Part shown: positions 9,131 to 19,194 of the stretch, piece by piece
How the letters are laid out: each line of letters starts with the position of its first letter
Numbering within the stretch: position 1 is the first letter of the stretch
Assembly (NCBI GenBank): GCA_947449735.1
Contig: CANFTB010000018.1
Span: 1-64,000 of the forward strand
Direction: 5' to 3'
Length of the DNA: 64,000 bases
Source: Chthoniobacteraceae bacterium
GTDB taxonomy: Bacteria; Verrucomicrobiota; Verrucomicrobiia; Chthoniobacterales; Chthoniobacteraceae
Translations under genes and position numbers: made by a program
Notes under the pieces: model-generated
Seen by the model: the letters and a program-made list of their open reading frames with translations, nothing else
Told to the model about the DNA's origin: nothing
Databases searched by the model: none

Positions 9131-9245
9131 GATGGGTGCCTCTATCCTCGTGGCGATTGTGGAAGATGATGCGGCGCTCCGAAAGAACCTGCATGCCATC
9201 GGTTCCTCGTTCTTTCTTACGCGGGCACTTTAGCGCGCCCCGCGA
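8958..9245 (+). repeat. Left member of a diverged direct repeat flanking an 11-kb cassette
   Basis: The last 170 bases of the kinase gene and the first 100 bases of the truncated regulator are repeated, diverged but collinear, at 20186-20465. The final 17 bases, TTTAGCGCGCCCCGCGA at 9229-9245, recur exactly at 21203-21219, downstream of the intact regulator. The two copies therefore share ancestry across kinase tail, regulator and downstream flank, with the regulator body missing here. Confidence 0.75.
9123..9233 (+). pseudogene. Truncated response regulator (5' end only)
   Basis: ATG 9123 overlaps the stop of the histidine kinase and reads ILVAIVEDDAALRKNLHAI, the first strand and acidic pocket of a REC domain. 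It then runs into TAG at 9231-9233 after 36 residues. The sequence is closely similar to the start of the intact response regulator at 20349 (ILVAIVEDDAELRRNLHAI). The last bases before the break, GCACTTT, align with GCACTTTT in that gene, and the following 17 bases match sequence downstream of it. The body of the gene appears to have been deleted. Confidence 0.8.
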
Positions 9246-9362
9246 TCATTCCGAGCGCGCGGGCCGCGGAAATCGGGGCGAAAAGGCAGATTCAGCATTC
9301 GGTTTATTTTTTCTAAGATGGGGACGCTCTGTTGGTTTTTTGTCATGTAGACGCGTTTTTAT

Positions 9363-10184
9363 ATGGCAACAAACCGAAACCGCTCCTCCTCGCTCCTTGC
9401 CGAGCGCAAGGCGCCCTCCAAATACAGTGTGCCCAATCTGGACCGCGCGCTGAGTATTTTGGAGATATTGAGTGCTGCGCCGGCCGGCCTGACGCTCAGC
9501 GAGCTTGCCGCCACTCTTGAGATCCCGACAAACAGTGTCTTTCGGATCAGCCGCACTTTGGAAGAGCGGGGGTATTTGGAGCGAAACGAGGGTTCCAAAA
9601 AATTCCACCTCACCCAGAAGCTGTTGCGGCTGAGCTGCGCCCCCGCTGCTGGAGAACGGAGCCTGACCGAGTCGGCGCTGGAAACGATGCGCAGCCTTCG
9701 GGACGCGACGATGGAGACCGTCCTGCTGGGGACCATCTCGGGCGCGGAAGGAATCGTGCTCGAACAGGTTCCGGGCCGTCATCCATTCCGGTTTTGCGTG
9801 GACGTGGGGGTCCGTTTTGAGCTGCACACGGCAGCCCCTGGGAAGTCGATGCTCGCAGCCCTGCCTCCCGCGGAGGCGGGCGCGCTGATGGACCGGATGC
9901 CTTTCACACGCTTCAACGCGCGCACGATCACAGAACGCGCCGCGTTCGAGGCCGAGTTGCAGCGCACCCGGGCCTGCGGCTTCGGTGTGGATGAGGGAGA
10001 GGAACGCGAGGGGGCGCACTGTGTTGGGAGCGTGATTCTCGACCGGCAAGGCGCTCCGGTGGGAGGGATCTGGATCACCGGCCCGTCCTCTCGGCTGCCC
10101 GCGTCGAGGTTTGCTTTCGTGGGCAGTCTGGTCCGGGAGGCCGCCCTTTCGGTCTCTGCAAAGCTCGGCTATTTTCCTAGCTGA
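9363..10184 (+). CDS. IclR-family transcriptional regulator
   Basis: A 273-residue regulator with an N-terminal winged helix-turn-helix at about residues 24-85 (LDRALSILEILSAAPAGLTL, then TNSVFRISRTLEERGYLER). The IclR effector-binding domain follows, including the APGKSMLAALP stretch. IclR proteins commonly control catabolic operons and bind a small metabolite. It is the first gene of the cassette that continues with a PSD1 cytochrome, DUF1501, beta-propeller, SDR and ABC importer on the same strand, so it is the obvious local regulator. The short 22-base gap to the next gene suggests cotranscription. Confidence 0.92.
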   Translation: MATNRNRSSSLLAERKAPSKYSVPNLDRALSILEILSAAPAGLTLSELAATLEIPTNSVFRISRTLEERGYLERNEGSKKFHLTQKLLRLSCAPAAGERSLTESALETMRSLRDATMETVLLGTISGAEGIVLEQVPGRHPFRFCVDVGVRFELHTAAPGKSMLAALPPAEAGALMDRMPFTRFNARTITERAAFEAELQRTRACGFGVDEGEEREGAHCVGSVILDRQGAPVGGIWITGPSSRLPASRFAFVGSLVREAALSVSAKLGYFPS

Positions 10185-10206
10185 ACCGTTTGTGAGCCTG
10201 CATTTT

Positions 10207-13134
10207 ATGAACATAAAGGTTCCGTCCTCCGTCCTCGGTTTTTGCTCCGGACTGCTCCTGCTTTCGAGCGGCTCCGTTTTCGCAGCGCAGGGCACTCCGG
10301 AAGCGGAACAGTTTTTCAAGGAGCAGGTGCACCCCCTTTTGAAGGCGCACTGCATCAAGTGTCACGGCGGGGAAAAGACGAAGGGTGGTTTTGTGCTCAC
10401 CTCGCGAGAGAGCTTGCTGAAGGGAGGCGAAAGCGGCGCGGCCATCGATTCCGCCGCCCCGTCGAAGAGCCGGTTGCTGGAAATGCTCAGCTACCGGGAT
10501 GCGGACCACGAGATGCCGCCCGCTGGAAAGAGGCCCCAGGCGGAAATTGATATCATCCAGAAATGGCTTGAGATGGGCGCGCCCTACGACCCGGCCCTGG
10601 AGAGCGCCCCTGTCAAGACGGCGCACGCCCAAGCACCCGGAGTCACGGAGGACCGCGCCAACTGGTGGGCCTACAAGCCCGTGCGCGCGGATGCCCCCCC
10701 GGCGGCGGCCGACCCAGCGTGGCGGAAGAACCCGGTGGACGCGTTTCTCGCAAAGCAACACGCCCAGAGGAACCTCCGCCCGAACCCGCCCGCTTCGAAG
10801 GAGCAGCTTGTCCGCCGGGCCTATTACGACGTTACAGGCCTTCCCCCATCGCCCGAGGAGGTCGCAAGCTTTGTGGCAGACGCCTCGCCCGACGCCTGGC
10901 CGCGGCTTGTCGACGCGCTCCTCGCCAAGCCCCAGTACGGGGAGAAGTGGGCCCGCCACTGGATGGACGTGATCCGCTACGCCGAGTCGGAGGGTTTTGA
11001 GCGCGACAACGAGAAGCCCCACATCTGGCGGTACCGCGACTACCTGATCGAGGCCTTCAACTCGGACCTGCCCTACAACCGTTTCATTCTCGAGCAGCTT
11101 GCAGGGGATGAGTTGGAGCAGCCCACGCTACAGTCGCTCACCGCGACCGGCTTCCTCCGCCTGATGCAGTGGGACGACGAACCCTCCGACCGGCTCCAGG
11201 CCAAATACGACCTGCTGGCCGACAACGTACTGGTCACCAGCGAAGCGTTCCTCGGCATGACGATGGGCTGTGCGCGCTGCCACGATCACAAAAAGGATCC
11301 GATCTCGCAGAAGGATTATTACAGTTTCATGGCGTTCTTTCACGGCCTGAAAGACTACGGCGCCACGCGTAACAACCCGCGCCTGTGGGCGCCCGAGGTG
11401 GACCGCGCCCGGCTCAACCTCGAGCAGAACAAACGGCTCGCCAGTCTGGACGCGGAATACCAGAAGAACCGGGAGCTCCTGATGGATTGGCATGCCAAGA
11501 CCGGCACCGCGTCTAGGAAGGGCGAGGACGCACCCCCACTCGTTGCACCCCGGGGAGGGGAGGAGAACGCCTGGCAGCACACCACCAAGGCGCCTGCGTC
11601 CAACTGGCGAGCGGAGAGCTTCGCCGCCAAGGGTTGGAGCACGGCCAACACCACAGACGCCGGGGCAGGTGCCGAGGTTTGGATGCGCGCCAAGTTCGGG
11701 CTGGCAGAGATCCCGGCGGATTTCTATCTGGACCTTGAATACCAGAACGACACGGAGGTTTTCCTCAACGGGTCCCCGATCCTTCAGGGACATAACCTCC
11801 CCAAGGGACGCCGCGCCATAGAGCTGGCTCCAAACTTCAAGCGCCTGCTCCATACGGGCGCAAACTTCCTGGCCGTCCGAACCGTTGCCGCGGGCGCCGG
11901 TGCGCTGCCCAACGTAAGCCTATACACTGGGCTCTCGCCCGAGGGACGGGCAGAAAAGCTGCTGCGCGGTCCGAAAAGGTCCGAGCAAGGGGACCTCAAC
12001 CGCCTCGCGGGCGGGGACCTTTTGGAAAAGATCAAAAAAGCCAACCCCTCGTGGCTGGCGGAAGCAGGCCGGTTGGTCGGCATTCCAATCAGTGCGGCTT
12101 CGGAAGACGGCGCCACCCCCGCGCCCCTCGCCGTCCACCGCCGCGGCAGCCCTCAGAATTTGGGAGAGCTTGTGGAACCTGCGTACCCGGTGATTCTCAC
12201 CAAGGGCGGCCCTGCGCTTCTCTCGAGCGCACCAGTCGGCGGCGGGGCATCGTCCGGGAGACGTCTGGCACTGGCCAACTGGCTGACGCAACCGGACAAC
12301 CCGCTGGTGAGCCGCGTGGCAGTCAACCGGATCTGGCAGCATCATTTCGGCCGGGGGCTTGTGCCCACGCCAAACGACTTTGGGCGTCTGGGCGAGCTGC
12401 CGACGCATCCCGAACTGCTGGACTATCTGGCGCGCACCTTTATCGAAAAAGGGTGGAGCTTCAAAGCGATGCACCGGCTGCTGTTGACCTCGCAGGCGTA
12501 CCAGATGAGTTCTGCCGGAACACAGGACTCCCTTGAAAAGGACCCGGAGAACTCTCTTTTCTGGCGGTTTCCGATGCGCAGACTCACGGCGGAGGAGCTA
12601 CGGGACTCGATTCTTTCGATGTCTGGAGTGTTGCTGCCGCAGATGTTTGGTCCGCCGGTGCATCCCCCGCTGCCGCGTGCTGTTTTGGAAACCCAGTCTG
12701 TTCCGGGCCGCAACTGGCCGGTGGAAAACGAGGAGGACACGACGCGCAGGAGCATTTACGTCCATGTGAAACGCACCCTTTCGGTGCCCTTGCTCGCCGA
12801 CCACGACCAAGCCCCCACCGACACGCCCTGCGCTGTGCGGTTTGTGAGCACGGTTTCGACGCAGGCCCTTGGGCTGCTCAACTCGGACTTCATGGAGAAC
12901 CAGTCCAGGTTGTTCGCGGAGCGCTTGCGCAGGGAAGCGGGCGACGACGTCAAAGCACAGATCCGCCGCGGCCTCCAACTCGTACTGCAACGCCCCCCCC
13001 GGGAAAGCGAAATCGCCCTTTGCCTCAAGACGTGCGAGAGGCTCAAAAGCGAGTTGAACATCTCCGACATGACCGCCCTCCAGCGTTTTGCCCTGATCGC
13101 TCTCAACTTGAACGAGTTCATCTATCTGGACTAA
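10207..13134 (+). CDS. PSD1-type protein: cytochrome c-like domain with DUF1549 and DUF1553
   Basis: A 975-residue secreted protein. The start at 10207 gives a clean signal peptide (ends SVFAAQG); an earlier in-frame ATG at 10111 lies inside the IclR gene. Residues 49-53 are CIKCH, a haem c-binding site in a Planctomycete-type cytochrome domain. The DUF1549 region follows (WWAYKPV, then FLAKQHAQRNLRPNPPASKE, YAESEGFERDNEKP), then an insert of beta-sandwich character, then DUF1553 (LANWLTQPDNPLVSRVAVNR, LLTSQAYQMSS). The family is almost always paired with a DUF1501 protein, as here 15 bases downstream. The reaction is unknown; extracytoplasmic redox chemistry on carbohydrate is an inference from context. 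Confidence 0.92.
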   Translation: MNIKVPSSVLGFCSGLLLLSSGSVFAAQGTPEAEQFFKEQVHPLLKAHCIKCHGGEKTKGGFVLTSRESLLKGGESGAAIDSAAPSKSRLLEMLSYRDADHEMPPAGKRPQAEIDIIQKWLEMGAPYDPALESAPVKTAHAQAPGVTEDRANWWAYKPVRADAPPAAADPAWRKNPVDAFLAKQHAQRNLRPNPPASKEQLVRRAYYDVTGLPPSPEEVASFVADASPDAWPRLVDALLAKPQYGEKWARHWMDVIRYAESEGFERDNEKPHIWRYRDYLIEAFNSDLPYNRFILEQLAGDELEQPTLQSLTATGFLRLMQWDDEPSDRLQAKYDLLADNVLVTSEAFLGMTMGCARCHDHKKDPISQKDYYSFMAFFHGLKDYGATRNNPRLWAPEVDRARLNLEQNKRLASLDAEYQKNRELLMDWHAKTGTASRKGEDAPPLVAPRGGEENAWQHTTKAPASNWRAESFAAKGWSTANTTDAGAGAEVWMRAKFGLAEIPADFYLDLEYQNDTEVFLNGSPILQGHNLPKGRRAIELAPNFKRLLHTGANFLAVRTVAAGAGALPNVSLYTGLSPEGRAEKLLRGPKRSEQGDLNRLAGGDLLEKIKKANPSWLAEAGRLVGIPISAASEDGATPAPLAVHRRGSPQNLGELVEPAYPVILTKGGPALLSSAPVGGGASSGRRLALANWLTQPDNPLVSRVAVNRIWQHHFGRGLVPTPNDFGRLGELPTHPELLDYLARTFIEKGWSFKAMHRLLLTSQAYQMSSAGTQDSLEKDPENSLFWRFPMRRLTAEELRDSILSMSGVLLPQMFGPPVHPPLPRAVLETQSVPGRNWPVENEEDTTRRSIYVHVKRTLSVPLLADHDQAPTDTPCAVRFVSTVSTQALGLLNSDFMENQSRLFAERLRREAGDDVKAQIRRGLQLVLQRPPRESEIALCLKTCERLKSELNISDMTALQRFALIALNLNEFIYLD

Positions 13135-13149
13135 TCCAAAGGCCCGCTC

Positions 13150-14601
13150 ATGCGCACTTCTTCCCACTCCAACTTCTGCGGCAACGTCCGGCGCCGGGAA
13201 TTCCTTACCACCGTAGGCGGCGGGTTCACGCACATGGCGCTTTGCGGGCTTCTGGCAAAGGACGGCTTCTTCGGCACGCAAGCGCAGGCGGCGGCGTCCC
13301 CAGCCCCGGCTGGGGTGAGACTTCCGGGCAAGGCAAAGAGCGTGATCTTTTTGTTCATGTACGGAGGCCCGAGCCACATCGACACTTTTGACTACAAACC
13401 CGCGATGCTCGGGATGGATGGCAAGACCATCCAAATCCAAACCAAGGGCCGCGGCGGCTCCAAGAACGAGGGCCGGATTGTGGAGCCCAAATGGAAGTTC
13501 AAACAGTACGGCCAGTCCGGAAAATGGGTTTCCGAACTCTTTCCCAATGTCGCTCAATGCGTGGATGATCTTGCGTTCATCCATAGCATGACGGCCGAGT
13601 CCCCAATCCACGGTTCGGCGATGCTCAAAATGAACACAGGATCCATCATCGGGGGCAAGCCGGCCCTTGGTTCTTGGATCAACTACGGCATGGGCAGTCT
13701 CAACCAAAACCTGCCCGGCTTCGTGGTGATGCTCGACAAAAAGGGCGGCCCCATTTCCGGCGCAAAAAACTGGTCCTCTGGCTTCATGCCGGCCACCCAC
13801 CAGGGCACGGTGTTCCGGGCCGCGGGTGCTCCCATTCTGGATTTAAGTCCTCGCGAGGGTGTTAGCACTGGGGAACAGAGACTCCTGTTGAATTCGCTCA
13901 ACGAACTCAACCAGTCCCACCTGAGCGGGCGCAGCGACAACACCAACCTTGCCGCCCGCATCGAAAGCTACGAGCTCGCCTACCGGATGCAGGCGGCCGC
14001 CCCCGACACCATCGATCTCTCCAAGGAGTCCGCAGAGACCCTCGCCCTCTACGGAATGGACAACCCACGCACCGAGGACTTCGGGCGCAAGTGTCTCCTC
14101 GCCCGCCGATTGGTGGAAAGCGGGGTGCGCTTCGTCCAGATCTACTCCGGGGGCGCGCACACCGACGACAACTGGGACGCGCACGGGGATCTGGTCAAAA
14201 ATCACGAGTTTCATGCTGGCAACACGGACAAGGCGGTGGCGGGTCTTCTTAAGGATCTCAAACGGCGGGGTCTCCTAGATGAAACCCTGGTGGTGTGGGG
14301 CGGCGAGTTCGGCCGCCAGCCCACCGCGGAATACGCCGCCGGCACGGGGCGCGACCACAACTCGGCCGGCTTCACCATGTGGATGGCCGGGGGAGGAATC
14401 AAGGGGGGCGTCAGCTACGGAGAAACCGACGAACTCGGCAACCGCGCGGTCGCCAACCGATGCGAGGTCAAAGACCTGCACGCCACAATCCTGCACCTGC
14501 TGGGCGTGGACCCAAACCACCTCTCCTTCTTCTATGGCGGCCTCGACCAAAAGCTCGTGGGCGTCGAGGGTGCGGAACCCATTAGTGCCATCATGGCTTG
14601 A
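13150..14601 (+). CDS. DUF1501 family protein with Tat signal
   Basis: A 483-residue protein with a twin-arginine leader (RRREFLTTVGGG near residues 14-25), so it is probably exported folded. The body shows the DUF1501 layout, a sulfatase/alkaline-phosphatase-like fold: FLFMYGGPSHIDTFD near the start, RRLVESGVRFVQIYSGGAHT in the middle and VVWGGEFGRQP followed by GRDHN in the C-terminal part, likely metal-ligand regions. It starts 15 bases after the PSD1 gene. DUF1501-PSD1 pairs are a hallmark of PVC bacteria, but the biochemical activity of the pair is not established. Confidence 0.93.
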   Translation: MRTSSHSNFCGNVRRREFLTTVGGGFTHMALCGLLAKDGFFGTQAQAAASPAPAGVRLPGKAKSVIFLFMYGGPSHIDTFDYKPAMLGMDGKTIQIQTKGRGGSKNEGRIVEPKWKFKQYGQSGKWVSELFPNVAQCVDDLAFIHSMTAESPIHGSAMLKMNTGSIIGGKPALGSWINYGMGSLNQNLPGFVVMLDKKGGPISGAKNWSSGFMPATHQGTVFRAAGAPILDLSPREGVSTGEQRLLLNSLNELNQSHLSGRSDNTNLAARIESYELAYRMQAAAPDTIDLSKESAETLALYGMDNPRTEDFGRKCLLARRLVESGVRFVQIYSGGAHTDDNWDAHGDLVKNHEFHAGNTDKAVAGLLKDLKRRGLLDETLVVWGGEFGRQPTAEYAAGTGRDHNSAGFTMWMAGGGIKGGVSYGETDELGNRAVANRCEVKDLHATILHLLGVDPNHLSFFYGGLDQKLVGVEGAEPISAIMA

Positions 14602-14662
14602 TACTTTCGATCTAATCGGTCGCGCTGAATTGCATACCCCTCTTCCTAACCCCCAAAACCCA

Positions 14663-15664
14663 ATGAAAAACAACCTGATGCACTGCCATTCCCTCCTTCG
14701 TCATCGTCTTTCCTCCCTGCTGCTCGGCGCCCTCGCCTCGACGTTCCTTCTGGACGTTCGCTCCCTTCATGCCGAGCAAATGGGCACTCAGCACCGCCTG
14801 CTTGTGGCCAACACGGGGCGCGTCGCCATCGTCGCTCCGGACGGCACGCTCGAGCGCGATGTCAAAAGTGCCGGGCTCCACGACGCCTCGCTTCTGCCCA
14901 ATGGAAACCTTTTGTTCCAGTCCAGCTGGACCAAGGTGACGGAGCTCAACCCCGAAGGCAAAGTGGTATGGGAATACGATTCCGCGACCTCAAACGGAAA
15001 CGCTGGAGTACCTATGGAGGTACATGCCTGCCAAAGGCTGGAAAACGGGCTGACCATGATTTCCGAATCCGGTGTGGGCCGCATCATCGAGGTCGATCGC
15101 GACGGCAAGCTGGTGCACGAAATCAAGCTGGTGCGGGACCGCCCGAACAAACACAGCGACACAAGGCTCGTCCGGCGCACCCCGGCAGGCACCTATCTGG
15201 TGGCACACGAGGCGGACGGCAAGGTGAGGGAGTACGACAGGGACGGAAAAGTTGTGTGGGAGTTTGCGGTGCCGCTCTTTGGTAAGAAGCCGGCTGGAGG
15301 CCACGGGCCTGAGGCTTTTGGGAACCATCTTTTCAGCGTGGTTAGGATTGCAAACGGCAACACCCTGATCGGCACGGGAAACGGCCACAGCGTCCTCGAG
15401 GTCAATCCGAAGGGTGAAATCGTCTGGAAACTCGAGCAGGACGACCTCCCCGGCATCAAGCTCGCCTGGGTGACGCGCGTGGAACGCCTGCCCAACGGCA
15501 ACACCCGCCTGGGCAACTGCCACGCCGGACCTAACATGCCGCTGAGTATTGAGGTAGATTCTTCCAAGAAAGTGGTCTGGTCCTACTCGGATTTCGAGCG
15601 CTTCGGAAACTCGACCGTGGCCGTGGATGTCGTTGACGGCGTGGGGACCGCTGCGGGAAAGTAG
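14663..15664 (+). CDS. Secreted PQQ-like beta-propeller protein
   Basis: A 333-residue protein. The start at 14663 gives a signal peptide (ends SLHAEQ); longer in-frame versions would overlap the DUF1501 gene. It contains repeated blade motifs of the type G-x-(V/I)-V-W-(E/K) (GKVVWEYDS, GKVVWEFAV, GEIVWKLEQ, KKVVWSYSD) and NGN turns (LLPNGNLLF, IANGNTLIG, LPNGNTRLG), typical of PQQ/WD40-like propellers. No catalytic site was recognised. It lies between DUF1501 and an SDR in the cassette and may bind or oxidise a sugar extracytoplasmically; that is inference. Confidence 0.8.
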   Translation: MKNNLMHCHSLLRHRLSSLLLGALASTFLLDVRSLHAEQMGTQHRLLVANTGRVAIVAPDGTLERDVKSAGLHDASLLPNGNLLFQSSWTKVTELNPEGKVVWEYDSATSNGNAGVPMEVHACQRLENGLTMISESGVGRIIEVDRDGKLVHEIKLVRDRPNKHSDTRLVRRTPAGTYLVAHEADGKVREYDRDGKVVWEFAVPLFGKKPAGGHGPEAFGNHLFSVVRIANGNTLIGTGNGHSVLEVNPKGEIVWKLEQDDLPGIKLAWVTRVERLPNGNTRLGNCHAGPNMPLSIEVDSSKKVVWSYSDFERFGNSTVAVDVVDGVGTAAGK

Positions 15665-15733
15665 TCTCCTGCGCGGCCGTGCATCTGCAATTGATCGGCC
15701 CACTTTCCACACCTCAACTCCTGCTCTCTTTCC

Positions 15734-16501
15734 ATGTTTGATCCCTCTTCTTTCTCTCTGAAGGGCCGCGTAGCCCTTGTCACCGGCAGCTCTACAGGCC
15801 TTGGAAAAGCGATGGTCGCCGGCCTGGGCAAAGCAGGCGCCAAAGTCGCCCTGAATTATCAAAACAATGCCGCACGCGCCGAATCCGCATTTGCCGAACT
15901 GGAGGCGGCCGGCATTGACGGCATGCTGGTCAGAGGCGACGTGACCGACGAGGCCGAGGTGGGCAGGATGGTGGCGGAGATTGCAGGCAAGCTTGGACCG
16001 GTGGACATCGTCGTGTTCAACGCCACTCCCGCCCAACCGCAGAAGCCGATTGAGGAATACGACTGGGAGTTTTACCAGCAGATGCTGGACTTCTTCATCA
16101 AGAGTCCGTTTCTGCTCACGCGCGCCTGCCTTCCGCATATGAAGTCCCAAAAGTGGGGGCGCATCATCAACGTAGGCTCAGAGGTTGTGGCCCGCGGCGT
16201 CGGCAACTTCACCGCCTATGTCGCCGCCAAGGGCGGACAGAACGGCTTCAACCGTAGTCTGGCCTCCGAGCTCGCCCCTTGGGGCATCACCGTCAACATG
16301 CTCTCCCCCGGCTGGATTCCGGTCGAGAGGCACTTGGATGATCCGGAGGAACAAAAGGCGGCCTACCGCAGTCTGATCCCGCTCGACCGCTGGGGCCTTC
16401 CGGACGACGTCGCCGGCGCCACAGTCTTCCTAGCGAGCGAGGCCGCTGCATTCATCACCGGTCAAAATCTTCACGTCAACGGCGGCATGACCACCCACTA
16501 G
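15734..16501 (+). CDS. Short-chain dehydrogenase/reductase (FabG-like SDR)
   Basis: A 255-residue classical SDR. The nucleotide-binding motif is [11 protein letters not shown] near the N-terminus, the structural NVGSE motif holds the catalytic Ser region, and the active-site YVAAK (Y-x3-K) follows. The C-terminus [14 protein letters not shown] is standard. It is cytoplasmic and NAD(P)H-dependent. In this cassette, upstream of a ribose-type importer, oxidation or reduction of an imported sugar is more likely than fatty-acid synthesis. No substrate can be named. Confidence 0.92.
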   Translation: MFDPSSFSLKGRVALVTGSSTGLGKAMVAGLGKAGAKVALNYQNNAARAESAFAELEAAGIDGMLVRGDVTDEAEVGRMVAEIAGKLGPVDIVVFNATPAQPQKPIEEYDWEFYQQMLDFFIKSPFLLTRACLPHMKSQKWGRIINVGSEVVARGVGNFTAYVAAKGGQNGFNRSLASELAPWGITVNMLSPGWIPVERHLDDPEEQKAAYRSLIPLDRWGLPDDVAGATVFLASEAAAFITGQNLHVNGGMTTH

Positions 16502-16514
16502 TCTTCTCCCCACC

Positions 16515-17564
16515 ATGAAATTACACTCCCTCCTCCGTAACGCAGCCCTGCTGGGCTTGCTCTCCTTGAGCCTTGGCGCATGCAACAAACCAGCCTCCAC
16601 CGAGGGAGGCACGTCTTCACCGTCGGGCGGTGAGAAGTCGAAAAAAATTGCCTTCGTCACAAACGGAGTGGCCTCCTTTTGGACGATCGCAGCTGCTGGG
16701 GTCAAGGCTGCCGCCCGCGACCTTAAAATTGATGCCCAAACACTCATGCCGGCAGAAGGCATCAGCGACCAGAAACGCATGGTCGAGGACCTGTTGACCC
16801 GGGGGATCGATGGCATCGCGCTCAGTCCGATTGATCCGGCCAATCAGACGGAACTCATCAATATGGCCGCCAAAAAAGCCAAGGTGATCACCCACGATTC
16901 GGATGCGCCGAAAAGCGAGAGGCTTCTCTACATCGGGATGGACAACTACAAGGCGGGGCGGATGTGCGGAGAACTGGTGCGGGAGGCGATGCCCGCGGGC
17001 GGAACGGTCATGATTTTCATCGGACGTCTGGAACAAGACAACGCCAAGCGGCGCAGACAAGGCGTGATCGACGCCCTCCTTGGACGCCCGGAGGATAGCA
17101 GCCGTTTTGACGAGACCTCCGCCGTTCTCGAAGGCAAAGGCTTCAAAATCTTGGGCACCCTGACAGACCAGTTCGACCGGGCCAAGGGCAAGGCGAACGC
17201 CGAAGATGCACTCGCCAAGTATCCAGATCTCGGCTGCATGGTTGGACTGTTTGCCTATAATCCTCCGCTGATCCTTGAGGCGCTCTCTCAGTCAAACAAG
17301 CTGGGTAAAGTCAAACTGGTCGCCTTCGACGAGGACGACGCCACCCTCGACGGCATTGAAAAGGGCAGCGTGTTTGGAACCGTTGTGCAGGATCCCTACA
17401 TGTACGGCTACAAGTCGGTGGAGGTGCTGTCCGGGCTTTTGAGTGGCAAGCCCGAGGCAGTGGGTGCGGACAAGTTCCTCGACATTCCGGCGCGTAAAAT
17501 TCTCAAAGAAAACGTCGTCGCGTTTCGCACGGAGCTCAAGACGCGGCTCGGGGCGGCGCAGTAG
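16515..17564 (+). CDS. Sugar ABC transporter substrate-binding lipoprotein (RbsB-like)
   Basis: A 349-residue periplasmic-binding protein with a lipoprotein signal (SLSLGAC, lipobox Cys near residue 23). The mature part is a type I PBP of the ribose/xylose/galactose class: [31 protein letters not shown] and [19 protein letters not shown] are characteristic. It starts 13 bases after the SDR and is followed by an ATPase and a permease, completing an importer. The ligand is probably a monosaccharide or polyol. Confidence 0.92.
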   Translation: MKLHSLLRNAALLGLLSLSLGACNKPASTEGGTSSPSGGEKSKKIAFVTNGVASFWTIAAAGVKAAARDLKIDAQTLMPAEGISDQKRMVEDLLTRGIDGIALSPIDPANQTELINMAAKKAKVITHDSDAPKSERLLYIGMDNYKAGRMCGELVREAMPAGGTVMIFIGRLEQDNAKRRRQGVIDALLGRPEDSSRFDETSAVLEGKGFKILGTLTDQFDRAKGKANAEDALAKYPDLGCMVGLFAYNPPLILEALSQSNKLGKVKLVAFDEDDATLDGIEKGSVFGTVVQDPYMYGYKSVEVLSGLLSGKPEAVGADKFLDIPARKILKENVVAFRTELKTRLGAAQ

Positions 17565-17678
17565 TCGCTCTCGATTGCCGCGGTGCGTGGTGGAGTCCTA
17601 TTCTGTTTGAGGGCTCCACCCGGTTCCGTTCGGAGGCAGACACCTGAAAGGGCTCGAGCCTTAAAACTTTTCGATCAC

Positions 17679-19193
17679 ATGGCATCGCCCCTTTTGGAAG
17701 CAAGGCAGATCAGCAAGTCTTTTGCGGGCGTTCGCGCGCTCAAAGGCGTAAGCCTCAGCGTTTATCCGGGCGAGGTATTGGCCGTCGTCGGTGAGAACGG
17801 CGCTGGCAAGAGCACGCTGATGAAGATCCTTGCGGGAGTGCAGAGGCCTGACTCCGGTGAACTGGTTGTGGATGGGGCCGTTCGCACGATCGGTTCGGTG
17901 CAGGAGGCGCTTCGTTTCGGAATCGCTTTAATCCACCAGGAACTCAACCTCGCCGAGACCCTGGATGTGGGGGCCAATATTTTTCTGGGACGCGAACCTC
18001 ACCGTTGCGGGTGGGTGGATGCCGTCCGTATTGAGACGGAGGCGCGCATCGTATTGGAACGTGTTGGGCTTAGCGTGGAGCCGGGTGCCTTGGTGGGCGA
18101 TCTAACAATCGGCCAGCAACAGCTTGTGGAGATCGCCAAGGCTCTTTCTGTGAACGCCCGTGTGCTCATCATGGACGAGCCCACGTCCAGCTTGTCCGAC
18201 CATGAAGCCAAGGTGCTTCTGAGACTCATTCGGGAACTGCGCAGCAAAGGGACCGGTATCGTTTACATCTCCCACCGCCTCGGCGAGGTTCAGGGCCTTG
18301 CTGACCGGGTGGAAGTCCTAAGGGACGGTGATAACGCAGGACGACTCTTGCGGGAGGAAATTTCACACGGCGCCATGGTCCAACTGATGGTCGGCCGCGC
18401 ACTGGCACAGTTTTATCCGCACGAGCCCCATGAAACGGGTGAGGTCGTTTTGGATGTGGTTGGACTTCGGACCCGCGCCAACCCAGGCAAGGTCGTTGAT
18501 TTTCAACTGCGTGCGGGTGAGATCGTGGGATTGGCAGGACTGGTGGGAGCCGGTAGGAGCGAATTGCTCGATGCTCTCTTCGGTGTGGTGCCCGCCCTGC
18601 AGGGAACGGTGCGCGTGTCTGGGGAGTTGGTAGAGCTTCGCTCCCCGCGGATGGCGATGGATGCTGGGATCGCGCTCGTGCCGGAAGACCGCAAGCATCA
18701 GGGGCTCTTTTTGGAAATGGGCGTTCGCGAAAACCTGAGCATCGCATCGCTGCATCGGGAGCAGACGGGTGGGTTTTTGAACCGAGCCAAGGAAAGGGCA
18801 CTCTGCGAAGAGATGATGCCCGCGCTGCGCATCAAGGCGGCCGGAGTTGAGCAACCTGTGCAGTTTTTGTCGGGCGGCAATCAGCAGAAGGTCGTTATTG
18901 GAAAGTGGCTTGCGACACGGCCGGGAGTGTTTTTACTGGATGAGCCGACGCGCGGCGTGGACATTGGTGCAAAGCAGGAGATCTACCGGTTGATGGAGGA
19001 ACTCGCGGCCAACGGGGCCGCCGTCTTGTTTGTGTCGAGCGATCTGGAGGAGATCTTGGGCATGTCCGACCGTGTTTTGGTGCTGCACGAAGGCCGCCTG
19101 AGCGGAGAACTGCTCAGAAAGGATCTCAGCGAGGAAGCCGTGATGCGGCTAGCCACGGCAGCGCACACAGAAGTCGCGGCCAGCTCCATTTAA
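17679..19193 (+). CDS. Sugar ABC transporter ATP-binding protein with two nucleotide-binding domains (RbsA-like)
   Basis: A 504-residue duplicated ATPase. The first domain has Walker [11 protein letters not shown] and [14 protein letters not shown]. The second has the degenerate first-site [16 protein letters not shown] and an intact signature [19 protein letters not shown]. Both domains have Walker B ([20 protein letters not shown]). This arrangement is that of ribose/xylose-class importers. The start at 17679 ([15 protein letters not shown]) is preferred over an upstream in-frame ATG at 17583 because homologues begin here. The permease begins one base after its stop. Confidence 0.93.
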   Translation: MASPLLEARQISKSFAGVRALKGVSLSVYPGEVLAVVGENGAGKSTLMKILAGVQRPDSGELVVDGAVRTIGSVQEALRFGIALIHQELNLAETLDVGANIFLGREPHRCGWVDAVRIETEARIVLERVGLSVEPGALVGDLTIGQQQLVEIAKALSVNARVLIMDEPTSSLSDHEAKVLLRLIRELRSKGTGIVYISHRLGEVQGLADRVEVLRDGDNAGRLLREEISHGAMVQLMVGRALAQFYPHEPHETGEVVLDVVGLRTRANPGKVVDFQLRAGEIVGLAGLVGAGRSELLDALFGVVPALQGTVRVSGELVELRSPRMAMDAGIALVPEDRKHQGLFLEMGVRENLSIASLHREQTGGFLNRAKERALCEEMMPALRIKAAGVEQPVQFLSGGNQQKVVIGKWLATRPGVFLLDEPTRGVDIGAKQEIYRLMEELAANGAAVLFVSSDLEEILGMSDRVLVLHEGRLSGELLRKDLSEEAVMRLATAAHTEVAASSI

Positions 19194-19194
19194 T

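Noticed and set aside
9246-10358. A 370-residue open frame on the minus strand
   Set aside because: Antisense to the IclR gene; no recognisable domain and Arg/Gln-rich composition.
12598-13800. A 400-residue open frame on the minus strand
   Set aside because: Spans the ends of two well-supported plus-strand genes (PSD1 and DUF1501) and has no family features.
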